From Thermopetrobacter sp. (GTDB lineage: Bacteria > Pseudomonadota > Alphaproteobacteria > Rhizobiales > Aestuariivirgaceae), in contig DRPD01000273.1 of assembly GCA_011374735.1 (NCBI GenBank), positions 1 to 11,951 on the forward strand: 11,951 bases of DNA, given 5' to 3'. Every line of letters begins with the position of its first letter. The first letter of the stretch is position 1. Under the pieces are notes generated by a model, which ran no database searches, was not told where the DNA came from, and saw only the letters and a program-made list of their open reading frames with translations. A program made the position numbers and the translations under genes. Positions 6,615 through 11,951 of the stretch are shown here, piece by piece.

Positions 6615-8888
6615 ATGAAACGCTCCGTGACGATCCGCCTGCTGCGCCTGTTGCCGGTCTGGCTGCTGGCCGTGGCGCTCATCATGCCGGCGCATGGACA
6701 GGCGGAAACGGCCCCGGCCTGGCGGTTGCGTGACGCCCCCTCACCCTATCTCAAGGCCCATGCCTCCGATCGCGTCGCCTGGCGGCGCTGGGGGCCGGGC
6801 GCCTTCGCCGAGGCGCGGCGCGCCAACAGGCCGATCTTTCTCTCCATCGGGTATCTGGCCTGCTACTGGTGCCACGTGCTGCAACGCGAGGTCTTCACGA
6901 ATCCGGCTCTGGCCCGCTTCATCAACCGCCACTTCATCCCGGTGCTGGTGGATCGCGAACTGAACCCGGCGGTGGACGAGAGCTACATGCTGGCCACCGA
7001 GGCGCTGCTGAAACGCGGCGGCTGGCCGAACAACCTGTTTCTGACCCCAGATCTGAAGCCCTTTCACGCCGTCATCTACGCGCCACCTGAGCGGTTCAAG
7101 CGCATTCTCGAAGCGGCGGCCGGGGCCTGGCGCGAACAAGAGGCGGAAACGCGCCGCTATGCGGCGCGTGTCTCCCGGCTGGTCGCCGCCTACCTGAACC
7201 GCCGTCACCGGGGGCGGCTCGATGAGCGTGGGCTGAAGCAGGCCAGCGACGCCATCCTTGGGCAGTTCGACACCTTCCACGGCGGACTGACCGGCGGCGC
7301 GAAACACTTCCGCGCGCCGCTGTTGCGGCTGCTGGCGCGGCGCGCGGAGATGGACGCGGATGAAGGCGCATGGGCGGCGTTGCGTGTGACGCTCGATACC
7401 ATCGCCAGGGCCGGGGTGATGGATCACGCCGGCGGCGGCTTTCACCGCTATGCGGTGGATGCGTTGTGGAATGAGCCGCATTTCGAGAAGATGCTCGCCG
7501 ATCAGGCGCTGCTGGCCGGGCTGTTCCTGCGCGCCTGGAGGATCGGCGGCGATCCCTTCCACCTGCGCACGGCGCGGCGCACCCTCGATTACGCGCTGGC
7601 CGATCTGCGCGCCCCGCAAGGCGGCTTCTACAGCAGCCGCGACGCCGAGAGCGAAGGCCGCGAGGGCGCCTACTATCTGTGGCGTCCGGAAGAGCTGGAG
7701 AACGTGCTGGGCAAGTCCGATGCGGCGTTCGTGCTTGACGCCTCCGGCGGGGCGATCACGGATGGAGAGCTGGCCGGATTCGTGGTGCCGAACCGCTCGG
7801 CGCTGGACGAGAAGGACGGGAAACGGTTCGACGCTCTCATGAAGCGGCTGGCGGCGCAGCGGCGCCGGCGTTCACCGCCGCAGCGGGACGAAAAGATCAT
7901 CAGCGGCCACAACGGGCTGATGATCACCGCGCTGGCCGAGGCGGCGCGGTTGCTCGATGACGCCGCCTATGGCGACGCGGCGCTGAAGGCGGCGCGTTTC
8001 GTGTGGAACAATCTGCGTGATGAGCGGGGGCGGCTGTTTCGCAGCTTTCATGACGGCAAGCCCCATGGCGCGGGCACGCTGGCCGATTACGCCTATCTGG
8101 CGCGTGGCCTGCTGGCGCTTTTCGACCTGACCGATGATCGCGTGTGGCTGAAGCGCGCGGCGGCGCTGGCGCGGCGGGCGAGGCGGCTGTTCGCCGATCC
8201 CGACGGCGGCTATTTCCTGAGCGCCGGGCGCACCGGCCATGTGCGTTTCAGGCCGTTCGCCGATACGGCGCTGCCGGCGGCGCAATCGGTGCTGCTGGAG
8301 GTGTTCGCGCGGCTGACGCGGCGCGACGGCGATCCGGCCTGGCGGCGCTGGGCCGACGAGCTGGCCGGGGTGGTGCTGGGCCGCGCTCTCGATGACCCCA
8401 TCAGCGGCGCGGCGGGTATCGTCGCCGCCGACCTGCTCAGGCGGGGCGAGGTGGGCGCGCTGCAATACGCGGCCGGCGGCGTGGCGCGGGCGCAAGCGGC
8501 GCTGAGTGCCGATGGCAGCGAGCTGCGGGTGCAGGTGCGGCTGGCGGAGGGCTGGCACGTGAACGCCAACCCGGCCAGTTCCGACGACTATGTGTCCCTC
8601 ACCCTCTCCCTCAAGGCGCCTTTGGGAATCGCTGGCGCGGCGCGCTATCCGGCGGCGCAGCTGAAACGCTTCGGCTTCAGTGACGCGCCGCTGAGGGTGC
8701 TTCAGGGGCGCTTCGTGGTGCGCCTGCCATTGTCGCGGCCACCGGCCACGGCGCTGATCGCCCGGTTGCGGTTGCAGGCCTGCGATGACCGGTTGTGCCT
8801 GGCACCTGAACCCCTGACCTTCCGGCTCAGGCCGCCAGTTCGGCGATCAACCGCTCCAGCACCAGCCGCCCGCGCCCGGTGGCGCTGA
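6615..8888 (+). CDS. Secreted DUF255 thioredoxin / YyaL (SPATA20-like) protein with DsbD-like C-terminal domain
   Basis: This 757-residue protein has a signal peptide: a basic MKRSVTIRLLR start, a hydrophobic core, and probable cleavage near AHGQA at residues 26-30. The thioredoxin-like DUF255 domain follows, with Cys83 and Cys86 in CYWCHVLQREVF (most homologues have CHWC) and FLTPD after it. Next is the six-hairpin, glycosidase-like barrel, with family blocks GGGFHRYAV, PHFEKMLADQ, GGFYSSRDAESEG, DEKIISGHNGLMI and LADYAYLARGLLAL. From about residue 618 the chain changes to a DsbD N-terminal-like immunoglobulin fold: GWHVNANPASSDDY and QACDDRLCLAPEP, with Cys723 and Cys728. This points to periplasmic thiol-disulfide exchange. 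The biochemical role of DUF255/YyaL proteins is not settled. The start at 6615 is chosen for the signal peptide; in-frame starts lie at 6591 (ATG) and 6546 (GTG), and the Shine-Dalgarno is poor. The last 20 or so residues read through the antisense end of hemW. Confidence 0.88.
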   Translation: MKRSVTIRLLRLLPVWLLAVALIMPAHGQAETAPAWRLRDAPSPYLKAHASDRVAWRRWGPGAFAEARRANRPIFLSIGYLACYWCHVLQREVFTNPALARFINRHFIPVLVDRELNPAVDESYMLATEALLKRGGWPNNLFLTPDLKPFHAVIYAPPERFKRILEAAAGAWREQEAETRRYAARVSRLVAAYLNRRHRGRLDERGLKQASDAILGQFDTFHGGLTGGAKHFRAPLLRLLARRAEMDADEGAWAALRVTLDTIARAGVMDHAGGGFHRYAVDALWNEPHFEKMLADQALLAGLFLRAWRIGGDPFHLRTARRTLDYALADLRAPQGGFYSSRDAESEGREGAYYLWRPEELENVLGKSDAAFVLDASGGAITDGELAGFVVPNRSALDEKDGKRFDALMKRLAAQRRRRSPPQRDEKIISGHNGLMITALAEAARLLDDAAYGDAALKAARFVWNNLRDERGRLFRSFHDGKPHGAGTLADYAYLARGLLALFDLTDDRVWLKRAAALARRARRLFADPDGGYFLSAGRTGHVRFRPFADTALPAAQSVLLEVFARLTRRDGDPAWRRWADELAGVVLGRALDDPISGAAGIVAADLLRRGEVGALQYAAGGVARAQAALSADGSELRVQVRLAEGWHVNANPASSDDYVSLTLSLKAPLGIAGAARYPAAQLKRFGFSDAPLRVLQGRFVVRLPLSRPPATALIARLRLQACDDRLCLAPEPLTFRLRPPVRRSTAPAPAARARWR

Positions 8889-9978
8889 GCCGCGCGCCGC
8901 GCTCCCGCAACAGGCCGGCGGCGCGCAAGTCGGCGATGGCGCGGCCATCCAGCGGCTGGCCGGCCAGTCGTTCGTAACGGGCCGGATCGAGACCCTCGGT
9001 GGTGCGCAGGCTCATCAGCAGGTATTCCAGCCCGGCCTGTTCGGGCGACAGCGTGTCATCTTCGGCGATGCCGCCGTGGCGGGCGGCGGCCAGCCAGCGG
9101 CCGGGGGCGCGGATGGCGGCCAGGGCGCGGCGGCGGCCAGCGGGCGCGGCGAGCCGCGAATGGGCGCCGGGGCCGATGCCGGCATACGGGTGATAGCGCC
9201 AGTAGAGCAGGTTGTGGCGGCATTCCTCGCCCGGCGCGGCGTAGTTGGAGATTTCATATGGCCGCAGCCCGGCGGCGGCCAGCATGGCGGTGGTGATCTC
9301 CGCCAGTTGCAGCGCCGTGTCCTCGCCCGGCAGCGTCAGCTTGCCCCGCTCATGCAGCTTGTGAAACGGCGTTTCCGGCTCCATGGTCAGGTGATAGACG
9401 CTGAGATGCGCGGGCCGCAGGGCGACGGCGCGGGCCAGCTCCCGCTCCCATTGCGCCGGGCTCTGGCCGGGGCGGGCGGTGATGAGATCGAAGGAGGCGC
9501 GCGGGAAGGTCGTCACGGCCAGTTCCCAGGCGGTGAGCGCCTCGCGCACGGTGTGGATGCGGCCCAGTTGCTTCAGGGCGGCATCGTCCAGCGCCTGCAC
9601 GCCCAATGAGAGGCGGTTGACGCCGGCGGCGGCATAATCGGCGAAGCGCGCCGCGTCGGCGCTGCCGGGGTTGGCCTCCAGGGTGATCTCCACATCATCG
9701 GCCAGCCCCCAGGCCTCGGCGATATGGCCGATCACCTCCTCCACCAGCGACGCGGGCATCAGCGACGGCGTGCCGCCGCCGAAGAAGACGCTGCCGACCG
9801 GCCCCGCGCCCGCCGCCTGCGCGGCGAACCAGGCGATGGCCCGCGCGAAGCCGGCGCGCCAGTCGTCCACCTCCACGCTTGCAATGACATGGGAATTGAA
9901 ATCGCAATAGGGGCATTTGGCGGCGCAGAACGGCCAGTGGACATAAACGCCGAAGGGCGGCGGCGAAACGTCAGGCAT
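8827..9978 (-). CDS. hemW: Radical SAM heme chaperone HemW
   Basis: HemW binds heme and delivers it to membrane or respiratory targets. It was long misannotated as a coproporphyrinogen oxidase. At 383 residues it has normal length. The cluster motif is FCAAKCPYCDF with Cys18, Cys22 and Cys25, followed by Phe where HemN has a fourth cysteine. SVFFGGGTPSLMP is the SAM glycine motif. LSLGVQALDDAALKQLGR and FDLITARPGQ are typical blocks. HNLLYW (255-260) matches the HNxxYW heme-binding motif that distinguishes HemW. The YTSYPT motif of HemN is absent. Its ATG lies 8 bases inside the end of the upstream histidine kinase gene, so the two are probably co-transcribed and coupled. Its 3' end overlaps the opposing DUF255 gene by 62 bases. 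In many alphaproteobacteria hemW follows rph-rdgB; that is not the case here. Confidence 0.95.
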   Translation of the reverse strand: MPDVSPPPFGVYVHWPFCAAKCPYCDFNSHVIASVEVDDWRAGFARAIAWFAAQAAGAGPVGSVFFGGGTPSLMPASLVEEVIGHIAEAWGLADDVEITLEANPGSADAARFADYAAAGVNRLSLGVQALDDAALKQLGRIHTVREALTAWELAVTTFPRASFDLITARPGQSPAQWERELARAVALRPAHLSVYHLTMEPETPFHKLHERGKLTLPGEDTALQLAEITTAMLAAAGLRPYEISNYAAPGEECRHNLLYWRYHPYAGIGPGAHSRLAAPAGRRRALAAIRAPGRWLAAARHGGIAEDDTLSPEQAGLEYLLMSLRTTEGLDPARYERLAGQPLDGRAIADLRAAGLLRERGARLSATGRGRLVLERLIAELAA

Positions 9979-11449
9979 CGCGACGGGCGCGGGCGGCGGC
10001 GAGATCGACGGCGCGATCGGGAATGACGAGCTCGAAGGCGGCGCCCGGCTGATGGTCGTCGATCCACTTCAGATCGCCGCCGTGAGACACCGCCAGCTGC
10101 CGCGCGATGGCCAGCCCCAGCCCGGTGCCGCCGCGCCTGGCGGAACCATGAAACGGCTCGAACAGATGCTGGCGCGCCTTTTCGGGCAGGCCGGGGCCGT
10201 TGTCGGCGACGCGCAGGCGCACGATCGCCCCCTCGCGGCGGGCGGAGACCACGATGCGCCCCGGCGCGGAGGCGTCGGGCCGGGCGGCCAGCGCCTGGGC
10301 GGCGTTGTTGACGAGATTGGCGATGATGCGTTGCAGATGGCCGGGGTCGGCGTCGGCCATCAGATCGGCCGGCGCCTCGTTGACCAGCACCAGCGCGGCG
10401 CGCTCCTCGCGCGGCAGGGCGGCGAACACCTCATCGACGACGGGGCGCACCGCAACGGCGGCGCGCACCGGCGGCGGCTCCTGCACGCGGCCGTATTTCA
10501 AGGTGCCGGTGCAGTAGTCGATGGCCCGATCCAGCGAGGCGATGAGCTTCGGCGCGAACTTGCGCACCGTCGGATCATCGACCATGGCCAGCCGGTCGGA
10601 GATCAGGTGCGCCTGGGTGAGCATGTTGCGCAGCTCGTGCGACACCTTGGAGACGGCAAGCCCCAGCGAGGCGAGGCGCTCCTTCTGCTGCAACAGGCCA
10701 AGGGTTTCCAGCTGCAAGCGCCGCAGTTGGCGTTGTGCCGCGCCCAGCTCGTCGCGGCGCGCCGACGGGCTGATGACATGGGCCGGATTCTGCGGATCGC
10801 CGGCGAAGCGGCGCATGCTGGCGTTGAGCCGCGAGATGGGGCGGATCAGCAACCAGTGAATGGCCAGATAGAGCAGCGCCGCGCCGCTGACGGCCAGGGC
10901 CAGCGAAGCCTTCAGAATGGCCAGCGCATGGGCGCGCAAGTCGCGATACAGGGCGCCCTCGTCCAGCGCCAGCTCGATGAAGCGGCCCTCGATCATCGGC
11001 GGCTTGTCGATCACGGTGATGATGCGATCACCACCGGCGGCCAGGGTGGCGAGCGCGTCGCGCACCGCCCGCGCCCAGCCGGTGCGGCGCAAATCGTAGC
11101 GGGCGGCGGCGGTCATCTGCATGTCATCGTGCAGCACCAGGCGGCGGCTGCCGCCGCGCTTGAAGGCCACCACGTGCACCCCGGCGGAGCGCAGCAGCTC
11201 ATGGCGCATGTCGGCGCTCAGCTTGCGCTGCGGCGCCGCCTGCACCGCCAGGATGGCCACCTCGGCCATGGCGACGCGATTCTTCAGCCAGGTGAGGCGA
11301 TACCCGGCGATGGAGGGCAGGAACACGGCCAGCACGCCAAGCACCGTGAAGGCCATGGCCAGGGCCAGCACCTTGGCGGCCAATGAACGCCGCCGCGACA
11401 CCTCGTCGCGCCGCGGGTCGCCGGGCGGGGTTTGCGCGTCGTCACCCAT
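9971..11449 (-). CDS. HAMP-domain membrane sensor histidine kinase (orphan)
   Basis: This 492-residue inner-membrane kinase has TM1 at about residues 24-46, a periplasmic region of about 125 residues with no recognised domain, TM2 at about 178-202, and a HAMP linker to about 255. The phosphoacceptor His271 lies in KVSHELRN. The core after it (SDRLA, DP.VR..AP, TLKYG) looks like a HAMP kinase family I know from alphaproteobacteria with no assigned signal. The ATPase domain is complete: NLVNNAAQAL (N box, about 378-387), ADNGPG (G1, 415-420), FEPF (F box) and GTGLGLA (G2, 441-447). No response regulator is in the window. The start at 11449 is favoured by a strong Shine-Dalgarno; a start at 11476 would fall within the predicted -10 element. 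The end overlaps the hemW start by 8 bases. Confidence 0.93.
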   Translation of the reverse strand: MGDDAQTPPGDPRRDEVSRRRSLAAKVLALAMAFTVLGVLAVFLPSIAGYRLTWLKNRVAMAEVAILAVQAAPQRKLSADMRHELLRSAGVHVVAFKRGGSRRLVLHDDMQMTAAARYDLRRTGWARAVRDALATLAAGGDRIITVIDKPPMIEGRFIELALDEGALYRDLRAHALAILKASLALAVSGAALLYLAIHWLLIRPISRLNASMRRFAGDPQNPAHVISPSARRDELGAAQRQLRRLQLETLGLLQQKERLASLGLAVSKVSHELRNMLTQAHLISDRLAMVDDPTVRKFAPKLIASLDRAIDYCTGTLKYGRVQEPPPVRAAVAVRPVVDEVFAALPREERAALVLVNEAPADLMADADPGHLQRIIANLVNNAAQALAARPDASAPGRIVVSARREGAIVRLRVADNGPGLPEKARQHLFEPFHGSARRGGTGLGLAIARQLAVSHGGDLKWIDDHQPGAAFELVIPDRAVDLAAARARRDA

Positions 11450-11456
11450 GGGCGAT

Positions 11457-11464
11457 TCTCCCTT
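11457..11464 (-). promoter_or_regulatory. Shine-Dalgarno site fixing the histidine kinase start
   Basis: Read on the minus strand, AAGGGAGA lies 7 bases before the ATG at 11449-11447. No such site precedes the alternative in-frame ATG at 11476, so the shorter protein is preferred. Confidence 0.75.
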
Positions 11465-11474
11465 TTGCGGCGGC

Positions 11475-11504
11475 ATGATAACCCGCCGGCGCCGATCAGC
11501 ACAA
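11475..11504 (-). promoter_or_regulatory. Candidate promoter of the histidine kinase-hemW unit
   Basis: On the minus strand TTGTGC (11504-11499) is followed after 18 bases by TATCAT (11480-11475), five of six -10 consensus. Transcription would start near 11468, leaving a short leader with the Shine-Dalgarno site. The -35 is weak. It sits in the 63-base gap after the SCPU gene, so the kinase need not depend on that gene's transcript. Confidence 0.42.
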
Positions 11505-11512
11505 TGCGGCGC

Positions 11513-11951
11513 TCAGAAATAGACCCGCACCGCCACGGTGTCCTGATAGGTGCCGGTTGGCGGGGTGGGCTGGGCCGGCACCTTGCCATACATGGTGTAG
11601 GTCTGATCATAGCCGGTGCCGACGGCGTTGACGTCTCCGGCGGCGGTGGAGCTCCAGCCCTGGGTGTGGGCGGCGTCCTTGTAGATGCCGTAGGTGATGG
11701 TGTCGGTGCCCTTGAACATCTTGCGCTGGCCGGGCTGGCTGGCGCCGGCCAGTCCGCCGTCGAGCTTGATGCGATGGGCCGTGGTGTTGGTGCAGCGCAC
11801 CGTCAACGTGCCGGTGGCGGTCACCGGGGCGTTCAGGTTGCCGACACTGCCGAAGTCGATGCCGGTGGCCGACACCTGACAGCTTCTCCGCACCCGGGCG
11901 CGCACCCGGAAGCGTGGCTTGCGCGTGCCGTCGTTCGGCGTGCAGTTGGCG
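11513..11951 (-). CDS. Spore coat U (SCPU) domain protein, C-terminal part (5' end outside window)
   Basis: The frame is open to the right edge, giving 145 visible residues. The last 125 or so form one SCPU domain as in Csu-type chaperone-usher pilins. It opens with a beta strand ending SCQVSATGIDFG. It then shows TGTLTVRCTN, whose cysteine pairs with the first in family members. Next come ITYGIYKDAAHTQGW, YTMYGKVPAQ, and the closing TGTYQDTVAVRVYF strand, which in pilins docks to the chaperone. Such proteins are exported and built into surface fibres or stay secreted. Residues further upstream (ANCTPNDGT) include another cysteine, so a preceding domain or leader is possible. A GTG at 11905 is not the start, because the domain's first strand lies before it. 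Csu chaperone or usher genes, if any, would lie beyond the right edge. Confidence 0.85.
   Translation of the reverse strand, partial: ANCTPNDGTRKPRFRVRARVRRSCQVSATGIDFGSVGNLNAPVTATGTLTVRCTNTTAHRIKLDGGLAGASQPGQRKMFKGTDTITYGIYKDAAHTQGWSSTAAGDVNAVGTGYDQTYTMYGKVPAQPTPPTGTYQDTVAVRVYF

Noticed and set aside
10052..11386. 444-codon open frame antisense to the histidine kinase
   Set aside because: Composition is Gly/His/Gln-rich without domains, while the kinase on the opposite strand has every catalytic box. It is a codon-bias shadow.
11513..11905. SCPU gene as a complete 130-residue protein starting at GTG 11905
   Set aside because: The first beta strand of the domain lies upstream in the same open frame, no signal peptide is present at that start, and the frame continues to the window edge.

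Overview
This is a compact, GC-rich stretch of ordinary-looking chromosome. It most likely comes from an alphaproteobacterium, possibly Rhodospirillales-like. The grounds are the HAD (TIGR01459-type)–MaoC–RibF gene set, a HAMP histidine kinase whose core looks like a family I know from alphaproteobacteria, the GC-rich third codon positions, and long antisense open frames typical of such genomes. I see no tRNA, rRNA, CRISPR array, insertion sequence or phage gene. No gap between genes exceeds about 135 bases.

Layout, left to right. (1) The C-terminal half of ATP-dependent PEP carboxykinase (pckA, + strand) runs in from the left edge. (2) It converges, with a 4-base stop overlap, on a minus-strand operon read right to left: HAD-superfamily hydrolase, MaoC-like hydratase, ribF (FAD synthetase). 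(3) Divergent from that operon is a stand-alone 3-oxoadipate enol-lactonase-type alpha/beta hydrolase (pcaD-like, +). (4) hemN (+), the anaerobic coproporphyrinogen III dehydrogenase, follows with its own near-leaderless promoter. (5) hemN converges on a lipoprotein M48 metalloprotease (-). (6) Divergent from the protease is a secreted DUF255/YyaL-type thioredoxin protein (+) that carries an extra DsbD-like C-terminal domain. (7) That gene overlaps the 3' end of hemW (-, heme chaperone) by 62 bases on opposite strands. (8) hemW starts inside the end of an orphan sensor histidine kinase gene (-), which has its own promoter and Shine-Dalgarno sequence. (9) The right edge holds the C-terminal part of a spore coat U (SCPU/Csu pilin type) protein (-), whose 5' end lies outside the window.

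Functionally the window mixes central metabolism (pckA, ribF), heme biosynthesis and trafficking (hemN, hemW), and envelope or redox quality control (M48 lipoprotein, DUF255-DsbD fusion). It ends at a possible surface-pilus locus beside a sensor kinase. The most unusual element is the periplasmic fusion of a SPATA20/YyaL-type protein to a DsbD-alpha-like domain. It is divergently paired with an envelope protease across an intergenic region that carries a perfect 17-base palindrome. The remaining genes are well-known families, and I do not see strong evidence for a wholly new multi-gene system.
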